Below, piece by piece: positions 11,941-24,110 of a stretch of DNA of 64,000 nucleotides. Origin of the DNA: Plotosus lineatus. Taxonomy: Eukaryota > Chordata > Actinopteri > Siluriformes > Plotosidae. Position 1 is the first letter of the stretch. The number at the start of each line of letters is the position of its first letter. The position numbers and the translations under genes were made by a program. The stretch spans positions 18,876,282-18,940,281 of the forward strand of contig CM045745.1 of NCBI GenBank assembly GCA_024760905.1, given 5' to 3'. Under the pieces are notes generated by a model. The model had not been told where the DNA came from. It saw nothing but the letters and a program-made list of their open reading frames with translations, and ran no database searches.

Positions 11941-12816
11941 CCCACACACACACACACACACTACTATGCAAAGGTTTCCGACACATGTAAAGGAATCGTG
12001 TAGGAACAAAGATGCCTTACATTTGTATGTTAATACTGACATTAAATGAAAGGTATCTACATAAAAAATCTGCAAGGCACATAAAACAGGAATAAATTAA
12101 ACAAATTCTACATTAAATGTGATGACTTTTTGGTCTCTTATAATATGCTGTTTTCTTTCTTGACATACTATACTAACATTTTTTTTTTTTATGTAATATT
12201 TTATTTGGTGCTGGAAAAACTAATGCTTGGATATCTAAAGTGTTTTTTTTTTTTTTTTTTTTTTTTTGTACTAACTCATTAAATAAAAAATATAGAACAT
12301 CTACAACTTTTGCACAGTGTGTGTATGTATATGTTTTCAACAAGTTGAATCATCACCACATATAAATAACTGTAATTGGGCATTTAGGTTAACAAATGGA
12401 GAATACAAAGCGACATACTAAATGTATACAAGCCAATGAGGAAATCATTGATTTCATATGATTGCTCCTTATTTTGCACCTATTTTGTTCTTTCTTCTCT
12501 CACAAGCAACAAAATAAAGGCTTATTATGCTAGCGATTTTAGTAAAAAAAAAAAAAAAAAAAAAAAAAACCTATAAAATTCATGAAGTATAACATCAAGT
12601 AATGTGTGTTGTTGTGTGTCCAGCATTATATCAATATCAATATTATACCAGTTTCTTATCACATCAGTTTGCAGTGATCAGAGGTAGACCTGCAACTCAC
12701 TGAATTACATATTTTGTGATTAGTTTCTCTAGTAGGGGTGTTCCAAATACATTTTAAAATCATATCAGATGCATTAGCTCCAAGTGTACACATGAGCAGG
12801 TAGTAATGGCATCTTG

Positions 12817-12873
<57 letters not shown>

Positions 12874-13191
12874 GCATTAGAGCAGCAGATCACGATTAGT
12901 TGTGTGTGCTGCAAGCAGGGCTAAATGCTTCATAGCTAACAGCATATATTTATAAATAACTCATTGAGAGTTCCATTTATGTGACACTAAAACACAAGTA
13001 AATCATGCTGTATAAATGTGTGCTTTTGCACTCACTTATAGTTGTGGTATATACCGAAACACATACACACACATACACAAAAAAAAAAAAAAAAAAGATG
13101 TTTGACCAGTTTTACCAGTGGTGCACATTAATGTGTTAATTATTAATCCATAATATATTCATCCATAATTAGTATTTCCATTCACAATTTG
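11941..13191. other. Unassigned AT-rich sequence with simple repeats
   Basis: Homopolymer T at 12181-12190 and 12242-12267, homopolymer A at 12545-12569 and 13079-13096, and (ATT)n at 12820-12872. I see no gene. The minus-strand poly-Asn frame is the ATT repeat. Confidence 0.6.
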
Positions 13192-13204
13192 ACTGTCCAT
13201 TAGC

Positions 13205-13555
13205 AAGGGCAGTGGTGGTCTAGTGGTATAGGGTGCTGGATCGCTGATCCAAAGGTTGGGGGTTCGATTCCCACTCTCCACAAGGTTGTCACTGTCCTCC
13301 CCAGTGCAGCTAACTGGGTTATCAAAGGCGGGCCATGTCTCTCACTGTCTATGGTGTGAGGCATGTAAAAGAACCATTGCTGACTTTCATAAAGAGTAGG
13401 CTGCAAAGCCGTCGGCGTGTTTCCGCCCTGCGATGGCCTGGCGAGCTGTCCAGGGTGTACTCTGCCCTTGCCCGAAGTTGGCTGGGATGGGCACCTGCCT
13501 CCCCGTGACCATAATTAGGATTAAGCGGCTGGTTACAGAAAATGAACTGAACTGA
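13205..13555 (+). repeat. SINE-1 with tail A, full length with target duplication
   Basis: A complete copy, a good reference for this family: head, body, the junction at GTGTTTCCGCCCTGCGATGG, and tail A ending AATGAACTGAACTGA. The direct repeat ACTGTCCATTAGC lies at 13192-13204 and 13556-13568. Confidence 0.92.
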
Positions 13556-13639
13556 ACTGTCCATTAGCTTTTTTTTTTTTCCATTATTTTCTCCTTAATT
13601 TAGTCATATTCAATTCTCACCCATCAGGTGTTACCTTTC

Positions 13640-13999
13640 CTATCACACAGCCACCACTACCCAAGGAGGGGCAAAAGCATGCACACGCCCCCTCCCTGAC
13701 ATGCAATGCTAGCCACCTGCCTGTTTTCGCAGGGTATTTTTGGGGATGATCTAACACGCTCGGAGTTAAAGCATTATTCACCTCCTCATACAAATGAGCT
13801 CACAGACACCCATGATTACCTGACTATTGCTGTGAGTGACAGAGAAGTGAGTGCATGCCATCCCTCCCTCCCATGAGAGCTCAGCCAATTAGCTCCCATG
13901 GACTCCCAGCCATGGATGGCTGTGGTATTAAACTGGATTCGAACTTGCAAGCTCCAGGTTAATAGTCACGCTCCTTGTCGATACGCCACTTGGGAGCCA
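13640..13999 (-). repeat. SINE-3, a different tRNA-derived SINE
   Basis: The minus strand begins TGGCTCCCAAGTGGCGTATC, with a B-box-like AAGTTCGAATCCAG, then a body containing CATGGCTGGGAGTCCATGGG and GTGTCTGTGAGCTCATTTGT. It is not related to SINE-1 or SINE-2. The 3' end (left) is approximate. Confidence 0.7.
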
Positions 14000-14468
14000 G
14001 GTTATTACTTTTTAAATGAATGTTAACTTCATCAATTTTGCTGACTATTGTCCCACCGATTAGCTCGGCCTTGCGTGCTGAATGTAATGTTCAATGCCAT
14101 TCCTTCTGGTAATATCACATAACAGTTAAGCTTGCATGCACAGGCAATCAGAGTAAAATCTCATCCGGCCAATCAGATTCCTTCTTTCGTAGTGCTCGAC
14201 TGCCTCGGTTGTCTGCCAGTAGACGGCAGCTTCACCAGCCACCTCAAATGCATTGTCTGTAGCAAAAAATAATTTCTGCATGAAGCTGTAGTTGCAGCCT
14301 TATGGTAACTTTTCTGTCATGCTCTGCATTTGGTATGCAAATCTCAAATATCCATAAGCACAATTCATCCATTCGAAAATACTTGTCTGAGAAAGGGTTC
14401 CATGGCCAAGATGGTGTCGAACAATGTAAGTATCCACTTATGCTGCCAATTTTTAAAACGCTTTTGTG
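14000..14468. other. Unassigned sequence
   Basis: Moderate complexity, no recognised repeat and no coding signal. Confidence 0.4.
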
Positions 14469-14480
14469 ATTGCTCAGGGT

Positions 14481-14730
14481 CATCATCATCATCTTCCTCC
14501 ACTTAATCCTGGGTTGGGTTGTGGGGGCAGCAGCCTTAGCAATCAGGTCTAGAGGTCTTTCTCCCCAGCCACTTCCTGGTGGTCAGGCTTCTGCCCATGG
14601 ATCCTGGCCGGGCCCAGCCCGAAAAGGAGACATGGGTCCGCCCTCCCATGGACCTACCACCTGTGGAAGAGGCTATAGAGGTCTGGTGCAATAGGAGTTG
14701 TGTGGCAGCTGAAGGAATGGGTTCTGTCAA
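14481..14730 (-). mobile_element. Rex3 insertion with 5' inversion
   Basis: 14481-14575 is the extreme 3' end of a Rex3-like (RTE clade) element on the minus strand, beginning with a CATCATCATCATC tail and CCACTTAATCCTGGGTTG. From about 14560-14575 onward the sequence is Rex3 5' UTR in the opposite, plus orientation (GGCCGGGCCCAGCCCGAAAA, matching the 5' region of the copy at 49389). Both parts lie inside one perfect duplication, ATTGCTCAGGGT at 14469-14480 and 14731-14742. This is the structure left by twin priming. Confidence 0.85.
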
Positions 14731-14742
14731 ATTGCTCAGGGT

Positions 14743-15082
14743 ATTTCCTTATTTTCCATATTTGGTATGAGGATACTCTTCCTGCTTAAGGAATCCCAGA
14801 AGGAACCCTCAAAGCAGACGTAACTCGGTGTAAATAGAACTCATTTGTTACTAGGAATATGCTAGAAAGAACAGGCTGATTGGTCAAAAGCTGGATTTCT
14901 GTAGTTTTTTGGATGCCAGTGAATTTTGGTTGAGGGTATTCAGAAAATGGTTTTGTAACTATAATTTCTGTTATTTCAAAATGGAGATACAAAGTGATGT
15001 AACTCAATTTTCATTATAGATTCATGTATTATACTTCATTTTACAGCATATTAATTTCCCAAATATATGATTACCACAATTT
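14743..15082. other. Unassigned sequence
   Basis: AT-rich, with no recognised feature. Confidence 0.4.
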
Positions 15083-15457
15083 ACAGACTATACGTCCCTC
15101 CACAGTACAAGTCGCATTGGCAAAAAAAAAAAAAAGCATAATAAAGAAGAAAAAAAAATAAATAAATAAAACATATATAAGTCACACTGGACTATAAGTC
15201 GCAAACTCATGGAAACTGTCTATCTTGGCTTGGAAACCTGCTGGCAGTTTTTGTGACGTTGTGGTCCTCGCTCTGATTGAAAGGTGGTTGCGCTGCATGA
15301 AGCAGTAACACTAAGAAAGTCCTCAGGCAAAGTCATTCATATTCATCTCCTTGACAACTATGTGGATGTGCAGACGCAACTGCGCTGTTGACAAGCCTCT
15401 CCCTGAGACACATTGCTCAACACCCGTGTGCAAGCTCGTTCCTCTAGCTGTGACATC

Positions 15458-15560
15458 TAGCTTTTAGCCCCTGATTAGCTTTTAGCCCACAATTAGGTTT
15501 TAGCCCACAATTAGCTTTTAGCGCATGATTAGCTTTTAACCTGTGATTAGCTGTTTTTTG
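15458..15560 (+). repeat. 17-bp tandem array
   Basis: About six degenerate copies of ATTAGCTTTTAGCCCAC, one unit short of 100 bp, lying inside the pogo-like element. Confidence 0.8.
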
Positions 15561-15871
15561 TTTTGTTTTCTTCATTGCAGTAATAATAATCTCCACTTTT
15601 CTGCCCTCTTGTTGCCTTCTTGTAATTGTGAGTGTAAAAATAAATGTGATATTATATTAGCTATTATTATAACGAATATAATTATATGTAATAATTTCAC
15701 TACCAGGATGTAGAGACGCAATTGCACCTGTTGACAAGCCTCTACCTGCAGCAGGTTGCTCAAGCACTCATGTGTAAGCTCATTCCTCTAGCTGTGGCCA
15801 TCTAGCTTTTAGCCCACAACTAGCCTTTTTGTTTTCTTCATTGCAATAATAATAATCTCTGCTTTTTTCCA

Positions 15872-15993
15872 GTCTCTTAAGTTTCTCATTCACTCCAAAC
15901 TTTCTTTCTGCTGCTCGGTTACAATTTTATGCTGCATATTTCAATACTTGCAGCTTGTAATCCACAGAATAGGATTTTCTTTTTGGGTACATT
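15872..15993 (-). pseudogene. Remnant of pogo-type transposase DNA-binding domain
   Basis: On the minus strand, ATG at about 15990 opens MYPKRKSYSVDYKLQVLKYA, followed by a stop, then in the same frame NRAAERKFGVNEKL. This fits the Brinker-type helix-turn-helix found at the N-terminus of many pogo/Jerky-like transposases (K-R-K-S-Y then N-R-A-A-x-K-F). One codon, probably Glu, has become TAA. No catalytic region follows, only the duplicated non-coding interior. Confidence 0.7.
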
Positions 15994-16203
15994 TCTTCGG
16001 TGGTAGATGAGCAGATACTGGTACCCAAGCCTAGAGTGCCTTCTTGTGGTTGTGTGTGTAAAAATAACAAACATGTGAAATTATGTCTTAATATCATGAC
16101 GAACCGAATTATATTCCGTAATTTCACATATAAGCCACTCTGGGGTATAAGACACACCTTCGGCCAAAGTATGAAAAAAAGTGTGACTTATAGTCTGTAA
16201 AGA

Positions 16204-16456
16204 ACGATATCTCAGTATGTCAAATTTTCTACCTAATCTATATTATCCTGGAATGGTTCACATATGGGTATAATTTATCTATACTCCAAATTTGCATAGG
16301 TTATTGTAACAGAGGTTTTTGTGAGTCTATTCAGGTTCAAGAAAAGAAATGCACTAAAACTGGTCAGCAGTGGTCAGAGAAATAAGGTATATTACCATGA
16401 AATATTAACTTAAAGACTATTTGCGATACTGATATTTCAGATACCCATAAACTTTG

Positions 16457-16533
<77 letters not shown>

Positions 16534-17284
16534 TGTTAAATCAAAGAGCGATCAACTTTGATACTGAAGAACTGCAGTAAGTATTTATAAGCATGTAAAA
16601 TAAAGCTCAGCTGCTTCATTGAGGTATTCTTCGCAGTCTGAGGCACCTCGAAACAATTTCAAGACCTATCTTTAGGCCAAAGCATGTTTGCAGTTTACTT
16701 TTGCAGTTGTTTGCAGATTTACTGATGTTTGCAGTTTGCAGATTACTCGCAGATATTTTGGGGGGCCAAATACATTGAGTTGAGTTTCTGATTTATTTGG
16801 CTTTTAAATGCAAAACTTAACGCTGATATTTTTTATTTATACTGACCCTGAGCTTACACCTGCAATCGTACTGCTTTAGTTTCAGGATTTAAAATTTAGA
16901 TGCAATATATGAATGATTTAACATTCAGAAATGGAACATTCCATTCATCTTCTCTTTTTTAATTCATGAAGGGAACTCAATGCAGGTGTTTCACAGCAAA
17001 AGCAGATAAACAAATTGTAGAAGAGAAAAGGCTGCAAGAGTCAAAGACCATAGGGGAAGGCTGTATGGATTTAAACATCTTGCTTTAGGATCTTACGACA
17101 GTGGTCAGCAAAAGCATAGCTGCAATTGCACTTGGCATTTTCAGGTTTTAACTTAATACAATTTTCTCCCTCGGCCTGGAATCAAGTCAGAAATCAGTTT
17201 CTTGCATGAAGTGCTTACTCATGGAATAAGTGCCTTCACTGAACATTTTCAAACAGGCAATGCAATACGTTTTATGTTTGTTTG

Positions 17285-17335
<51 letters not shown>

Positions 17336-17392
17336 GTTATTATTTATTTATTGATTTTTATTTATTTATTACCTGGCATAAATTATCCTGGG
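16204..17392. other. Unassigned sequence with (TAA)n and (TTA)n arrays
   Basis: (ATA)n at 16457-16532 and (TTA)n at 17286-17334. 16686-16756 holds about seven TTTGCAG-type units. No gene recognised. Confidence 0.5.
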
Positions 17393-17730
17393 GCAGTGGT
17401 GGCCTGGTGGTAAGATACTGGAACACTGATCCCAAAGTTGGGGGTTCATGCCCCACTCTCAATGGGTCGTCACTGTCCCCCAGTGCAGCTGACTGGGTTA
17501 TCAAAGGTCAGCCATGTCTCTCACTGTCTATGGTGTGAGGCATGTAAAAGAACCATTGTTGACCTTTGTCAGGAGTAGCTGCATAGCCATCATCATGTTT
17601 CTGCCCTGAGATGGCCTGCCATACAGACCAGGGTGTACTCTGTCCTTGCCCAGAGTCTGCTAAGATACACGTCAGCCTCCCTGTAACCCTAATTAGGATT
17701 AAGCAGTTCAGAAAAATTAATGAATGGATG
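17393..17730 (+). repeat. SINE-1 with tail A
   Basis: Plus-strand copy: GGGCAGTGGTGGCCTGGTGG head, the common body, tail A with CCCTAATTAGGATTAAGCAG. Diverged but complete. Confidence 0.85.
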
Positions 17731-18067
17731 ACAAATCACCCTGAAGTAAGTAAACCATTATTCTGCTCCACAAATGCTCATAACATTGAAACATACCTGG
17801 TGTCAAAAAAAAAAAAAAAGAAAAAAAAAGAAAAAAAGAAAAATGGCACCAACAGAACTCTTAGTGTACATTGCCATTGTTCCATAAATGTAGCGCATGT
17901 AGTGATGGAGGGAAGACATATATCTTTGTTAATTTACTTGTACTGCATACACCCATTTTAAATTTACACATGTTCTTGAACGAAGCAAAATGACAAAACT
18001 GATAAACTAAAAAGAAACATTCAGAGGCCACAATTTGCCAACAATAGTGCTTTGTTGCATAGCTCAA

Positions 18068-18307
18068 CTACCGCTTTAAGATATCTACAGTAATAAGTTT
18101 TGCTTTTGATTTTTCATCGCTGTGGTTCACTTCAGCTAGTGTTGCTTCTTTCTGGCAAATTACCTTAAATCTCCTAAGACTACAAAGATTCCCCTGATGG
18201 ACTTGAATTTTCAAAATATTCCATAAATGCTCAGTGCTATTTATGTCAGACCTTCTTAGGTCATTTAGCCTGTATGCTTGGGCTTCTTGTGTTATCCCCA
18301 GATTCAT
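18068..18307 (-). pseudogene. Tc1-like transposase C-terminal scrap
   Basis: The minus-strand reading contains STEHLWNILKIQVHQ, which matches the region around the catalytic Glu of Tc1-like transposases (family pattern PxEHLW). Weaker similarity follows (RRFKVICQKE). No terminal repeats were recognised, so its extent is uncertain. Confidence 0.5.
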
Positions 18308-19059
18308 TTTCTTGACTGATAAGATTGTCTTTTAATAGCTCCAGATAAATCTAAATGCTTTTAAATGTGTCTCTTTCTAATCTTCTGCACTTTTTACCAA
18401 TAAAGTTCAACATGCGCTTGGGAAATAAAGATGAGTGTGGTGTGTCATGTATTTTATCCACACCCTATACTCCACTCCTTGGTATATATACAAACAATAT
18501 TTCAAATATAATTCATGAGGACTGCAAGTCCCAGCATTCCCTTCACCATTCACAGTCACCTAATTATTGATTCAAAGCACCAGTTTACAATCACAGCCAT
18601 ATTATTTAAGGTGTTCAATAACAATGTTTTACACATATTCTGTGCTGTGGAGGGTAAACACTATCACAAGGTGTTTTGAGGTGCCTACTTCCGAATGTCC
18701 ATGAGTTAATTTGAGTAGTGGCTGGAGACACTAGCTTCAAACTTGTTGAACATTCCTTGTTCAACTGTTATTTTTTAATGATATTGGCCATAAAGTGATA
18801 CAACATAATTTAAACTCAAAGGGCCTGCAGCAGTTTGATGACATTTCTACAGCCTACTCCAGAATGTGTTTCTTTTACTGATTAACTGTTAGAAAACTCA
18901 AGTCTATTGCAATTTTTTTTTTTTTAAATGTCAGACAAAAAGAATTGTGCAGACAAATCATACATAAATGATCTTTATCCTACATTTAGCACAAATTTAG
19001 CTTTGGGCATTTGATTGTTTTTCTTTGAACCTGGGGCAGCAAAGAAGTCCAGCAGCATC
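18308..19059. other. Unassigned sequence
   Basis: No gene recognised. 18490-18600 and the poly-T run near 18915 show nothing further. Confidence 0.4.
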
Positions 19060-22000
19060 CATAGCAACTGAGCAGCCCTCTTTAGGACAGCACTGCTCAT
19101 CCAAGTAAGGGCAGGGCCTAGAAAAGGTGGCCTGAAAATTGTCTTCCCTACCAAGTCTGGCCAGCCCTCTGCAGCTGGCAGATTATCCCTCAAAGAGGTT
19201 GAAACAATGGAAAACAAAGAAGAATCTCATATTAGGGGCATGGAACATCCATAAAGCTGACAGACTACGAAGAAGAACAGTCCTGGTTGCCAAGGAATTG
19301 TCTCACTATACCATAGACATAACTGCTTTTAGTGAGACAAGACTAACGGACAAAGGATCTCTTGTTGAACCATCTGATGGCTACACATTCTTCTGGAAAG
19401 GCAAACCAGAAAACAAAGACAGGATCCATGGAGTCAGCTTATCTAATAAAATCACGTTTGTTGAAGCAGCTCCCAGACCTTCCAGTTGGTATAAACAAAA
19501 GACTAATGAAACTTTGCTTGCCACTTGACCAAAAACTGCACCTCACAATCATTAGTGCCTATGCACCAATGCTGACAAGCGCAGAAGATACTATAGAGCA
19601 GTTCTGTGCTGACCTCGACTCCCTTCTGAGCTCTATGTCTCCGAGCGAAAAAAAAACTCATACTGCTCGGTGACTTTAATACCAGTGTAGGTTGTGAGCA
19701 CTATCAATCAGAAGGTATACTTGGCAGACACAGTGTAGGCAAGATGAAAAACAATGGTCTTCTTCTGCTGAGCAAATGTGTGGAGCACAACCTAGCAATG
19801 AGTAACAACACATTCAGAATGGCTGATAAGTGCAAGACCACATGGATGCACCCACGCTATAGACAATGACACCTCATTGACCATGTTATTTTTCACCAGC
19901 ATGACATTAAAGACATCCTAATAACAAGAGTAATGAGGAGTGTAGAATTCTGGACAGATCACAGGCTTGTGCACACAATCCTTTGATTGCATATAGCTCG
20001 CCACTTCCCAAGAAGGTCAAAGCACACTCATGCAGCTTTCAACACAGCCAGACAACAGGACCCTTCCTACGTTGGTATATTAAAGGACAGTTTGGACCAA
20101 AAGCTGTCCACTACAGGACCACTGACTGGAGACCTAAGTCACAAATGAGAAACACTCAGGGGTATGATACAGGAGCCAGCTAAGACTGTGTTTGGCCATA
20201 AAAGCAGATGTCACCAAGACTGGTTTGATCAGAACAACACTGCCAGAGAGTATCTCTTGGCCAAGAAAACCCGGACATTCATGGAGTGGCAAAACAACGC
20301 AGATTTAGTGCCAAAGAAGAACATACTCTGCAAGGCTCAGAAGGAGATTACAAACATGCAGGATAAGTGGTGGGATGAGAAAGCTGAAGAAATCCAAGGA
20401 TTTGTTGATTCAAACTCAAAACAGTTCTTCAGTTCCATCAAGGCAGTGTTTGGTCCTTCCAAATCTGGCTTCACTCCTCTACTTTCCTTAGACGGAACAA
20501 CACTGATCAAGGACAAAACTGGCATCAACAACAGATGGAAAGAACATTTCAGCCAACTTCTGAATCACCCTTTCACAGTTGACCAGTGTGCACTTGACCA
20601 GATAAAGCAACAAGCAGAACACACTGAAGTAGATGAACCACCCTCTATGGATGAAATCAAGAGAGCCATAAAGCAGATGAGCTGTGGGGAAGCTCCTACA
20701 AAGAACTAGGTGGCATAGCCCTGGAAGCCTTTCACAGTGTGCCAGTCAGCATCTGAGTAGAGGAAGAACTGCCTGCAGACTTTTGCAATGCATTGATAGT
20801 TGCCTTCTTCAAGAACAAGGGATCAAGAACAGACTGTGGAAATTACAGGGGCATATCTCTCCTCGCCATAGCTGGCAAAATACTAGCCCGAGTGTTACTC
20901 AACAGACTCATCCCAACCGTGGCTGAGAGAAATCTCTCAGAATCACAGTGCAGCTTTTGCCCAAACCACAGCACCATAGACATGATGACATCTTTGCCAT
21001 CAGACAGGTCCAGGAAAAGTGCATGGAACAGAACATGAGCCTGTACTCCGTATTCATAGACCTCACCAAGGCATTCCACACAGTCAACAGAGAAGCTCTC
21101 TGAGCTATTCTCAGAAAGCTTGGCTGCCCTCCAAAATTCACCATGTTAGTCAAACTTTTCCACCAGGATATGACGAGAGAAATACTCTCAAATGGCGAAC
21201 CATCAGACTTCGAAATCTCCGGTGCAGTAAAGAAAGGTCATGTCCTGGCTCCTGTGCTGTTCAACCTCCTTTTTACTCAAGTACTCAACCATGATATCAG
21301 AGACCTTGACGTTGTGGTGTACATCAAATACCGGCTTGATTGATCAATGTTTGACCTGAGACACCTAAATGCAAAAACAAAGACACTTCACACGTTAATA
21401 CTGGAGGCCCTGTTTGCTGATGACTGTGCTCTCATGGCCCATGAAGAGAACCACCTGCAAACAATAATTGACAAATTCTAAGAAGCAGCCAAGCTGTTCG
21501 GACTCACAATTAGTCTTGGAAAAACTGTAGTACTCATACAGCCAGCACAAAATACGACCCTCCAGCCACCATGCATCACTATCACTAGCACACAGTTGAA
21601 AATGTCTAGCCATTTAAGTACTTGAGCAGCACCTTCTCCAGTGATGGTTCTCTTGATGGAGAAATTTCAGCCAGGATCCAGAAAGCTCGTCAGGCACTAG
21701 GTACACTTTACACCAAAGTCTTGAAGCACAAAAGCATTTGTCAAGCCACAAAACTCAAGGTCTACAATGTTGTGGTGATAATGTTCTTGTTGGATAGTTG
21801 CTAGACATGCACTGTGTACTGAAGACACATCAAAAAGGTGAGTAGTTTCACCAATGCTCCCTCCGCTCCATCATGAAGATACGGTGGCAGGACCATGTCA
21901 CAAACCAGGAGGTGTTAGACAGAACCAACACCACCAGCATCAAAACCCTACTTTATTGGACAGGACATGTCATTAGGATGGAGAAGTCCAGAATCCCATG

Positions 22001-22345
22001 CCAACTCTTTTATGAAAAACTGGTTAAAGGAAACCACAACCAAGGTCGACCAAAGAAGAGATACAAGGACAACCTCAATATACTGATGACACAGCTCTAG
22101 CGCTCATGGACCCAACGCTCAGCTGTAGATTTTGAAGATGACCGCCACTTGTGCCTTAAAGCAGCTTGCCAACGGAGACACCGAATGTTTTCTACTGTCA
22201 TCTCTACAACAAGCGTGTCTTGCCCAACCTACAAAGAGTGTGCGCTTCGGCCTTTGAAGTCACATGTCTACTCACTGATGAGAGCACAGCTAATCGTCTT
22301 CTTTAATTCGAGACACAACCAAGAAGAAGAAGAAGAAGAAGAATG
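19060..22345 (+). pseudogene. LINE-Y: APE-type non-LTR retrotransposon, inactive
   Basis: A long decayed plus-strand copy. The apurinic-endonuclease part runs from about 19215: LGAWNIHKADRLRRRT, FSETRLTDKGS (catalytic Glu), SAYAPMLTS, then LGDFNTSVG and TTWMHPR. The reverse transcriptase part includes FFKNKGSRTDCGNYRGISLL (20802-20861), FIDLTKAF, VKKGHVLAPVLFNLLFTQ and LFADDCALMA (21410-21440), where the FADD catalytic motif is intact. A C-terminal region with WTGHVIRMEKSRIPCQLFYE follows. Many stops and frameshifts separate these pieces. It ends in a (GAA)n run at 22319-22341, probably the 3' tail. The exact clade is not determined, and the 5' boundary is approximate. Confidence 0.8.
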
Positions 22346-22432
22346 CAGCTACATATGTTTTTAATCTTTCAGGTTTTATCTTCTGCAAGTGGTAATGATC
22401 TTAATAATAAAATAGAACCAATATTTACCAAT

Positions 22433-22440
<8 letters not shown>

Positions 22441-22464
<24 letters not shown>
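22441..22464. repeat. (CT)12 microsatellite
   Basis: Pure CT run downstream of LINE-Y. Confidence 0.95.
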
Positions 22465-22468
<4 letters not shown>

Positions 22469-22566
22469 AATTGACACCTGGCATGTTTATTACATTATGT
22501 CACTTTTTTTTTAATTGATAGTGTAGTTGATGAAATTCATCAACATTTCCTCAATTGATGAAATTA

Positions 22567-22923
22567 GGGACAGTGGTGGTCTAGTGGTATAGGGCGCTGG
22601 ATCGCTGATCCAAAGGTTGGGGGTTCAAGTCCCACTCTCCACAAGGTTGTCACTGTCCCCCCCAGTGCAGCTAACTGGGTTATCAAAGGCGGGCCACGTC
22701 TCTCACTGTCTATGGTGAGAGGCATGTAAAAGAACCATTGCTGACTTTAGTAAAGATTAGGCTGCAAAGCCATCAGCATGTTTCTGTCCCTCCCTAAAAA
22801 GGGTTGTGACAGGCAGGGCATCCGACGTAAAAACCTCTGCCAAATCAAACGTGCGAATCAGATGATTCGCTGTGGCAACTCCTGAGTAAAAGGGAAAAAG
22901 CCGAAAGGAAGACAGACAGACAG
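22567..22923 (+). repeat. SINE-1 with tail B
   Basis: Full copy with tail B (AAAAAGGGTTGTGACAGGCA, then AAGCCGAAAGGAAGACAGAC). The likely target duplication is TTGATGAAATT, at 22553-22563 and about 22929-22939. Confidence 0.88.
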
Positions 22924-23307
22924 TGTAGTTGATGAAATTGCATCTAGTTTACTTGAATTCTTGAATTTTGATTGATAAGCCTAGTAATCACCATGTTCAA
23001 GTCAACTTAAAAAAGACAGAAAATAAATATCTGAACTATGTCCATTAAAAGGATCAAAGTGTGTGTGTGTGTTGCTTCATTCTTTCATTGCTTTGGTCTA
23101 AGCAGTGTATTAGGAGAGGATTCTGAAAACAATTCAGAGAACTGATACTGTATTGGTATGCAGCTGAACTGTATAAATGTTAAGCATGAGAGCATGTGCC
23201 TGAGGGAGCTGAATCTGTAATACATTTTATTACATCAAATGCTTAACCATTCCATCTTATATGTAACCGAATAGAGAGTATTCCATAATGATCTTAATTT
23301 TTTATTC

Positions 23308-23308
<1 letters not shown>
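22924..23308. other. Unassigned sequence
   Basis: No recognised feature. Confidence 0.4.
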
Positions 23309-23393
<85 letters not shown>

Positions 23394-23394
23394 T

Positions 23395-23421
<27 letters not shown>
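23309..23421. repeat. Back-to-back (GAT)n / (ATC)n array
   Basis: About 45 bp of GAT repeats switch strand to about 65 bp of ATC/CAT repeats, so the junction near 23353 is a long palindrome. The right half is the 3' tail of the adjoining minus-strand Rex3 copy. Confidence 0.92.
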
Positions 23422-23426
<5 letters not shown>

Positions 23427-24110
23427 CTTAATCCGGTGTTGGATTGCAGGGGTAGTATCCTAAGTAATGAGCTCCAGATGTCCCGCTCTCCAGCCATTTC
23501 CTCCCGCTTTTCCAGTGGAACACTGAGGCATTCCCAGACCAGCTGAGAAACATAGAATCTCCAGCGTATTCTGGGTTGAGCCCAGGGTCTCTTCCCAGTT
23601 GGACATGCCCGAAACATAGTAGCAGGAAGATGTTCGGCAGGCATTCTAACCAAATGCCTGAGACACCTAACCAGATCCTTTCATTGCGGAGGAGCAGTGG
23701 CTCTACTCCGAGCTTCTCTCAGATGACTGAGATTCTCACCCTATCTCTAAGGGAGAGCGCCACTCCCTTCGAAGGAAGCTCATTTAAGTTGCTTGTATCT
23801 TGTTCTTTCGGTCACTACCCGAAGCTCATGACCATACATGAGAGTTGAAACATGGATTGATTGGTAAATTGAGAGCTTTGCATTGCAGCTCAGCTCCCAC
23901 AACGGACTGATACAGGCTTTGCCTACAGTAGAAACTGCAGCGATCCGCTTGTCGATCTCATGTTCCGTCCTTGCCTCACTTGTGAACCCTGAGATACTTG
24001 ATCTCCTCCACTTGGGCAGGAGACCTGGAGGATGCATTCAACCCTTTTCCAGCTGAGAACCATAGCCTGGGATTTGGAGGTGCTGATTCTCATCCCAGCC
24101 AAAATTGAGG
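23422..24110 (-). pseudogene. Rex3-like retrotransposon, 5'-truncated
   Basis: The minus strand codes for the region downstream of the RT active site: GMRISTSKSQAMVLSWKRVE, then KLSIYQSIHVSTLMYGHELR and VVTERTR, then LVRMPAEHLPATMFRACPTG. The same segments occur in the copy at 49389-52493. A frameshift lies near 24000. The 3' end joins the ATC-repeat tail. Confidence 0.88.

Larger units (their letters stand above)
15083..16203 (-). mobile_element. Pogo-like DNA transposon derivative
   Basis: Terminal inverted repeats: left TTTACAGACTATACGTC (from about 15082), right GACTTATAGTCTGTAAA (to about 16201). The pair GTGYGACTTATA / TATAAGTCRCAC recurs just inside both ends. The interior has a duplicated block (about 15360-15480 and 15707-15815, both with GTTGACAAGCCTCT and CCTCTAGCTGTG). 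A 17-bp array lies at about 15460-15560. It keeps only the start of a transposase near the right end (see next entry), so it is non-autonomous. Confidence 0.7.

Noticed and set aside
13205..13280. tRNA-like heads of SINE-1 and SINE-2 as tRNA genes
   Set aside because: They retain promoter boxes but not a full cloverleaf, and they occur many times with SINE bodies and target duplications.
15458..15560. CRISPR-like spaced repeats
   Set aside because: Units are 17 bp, contiguous and degenerate inside a transposon, with no spacers. The organism is a eukaryote.
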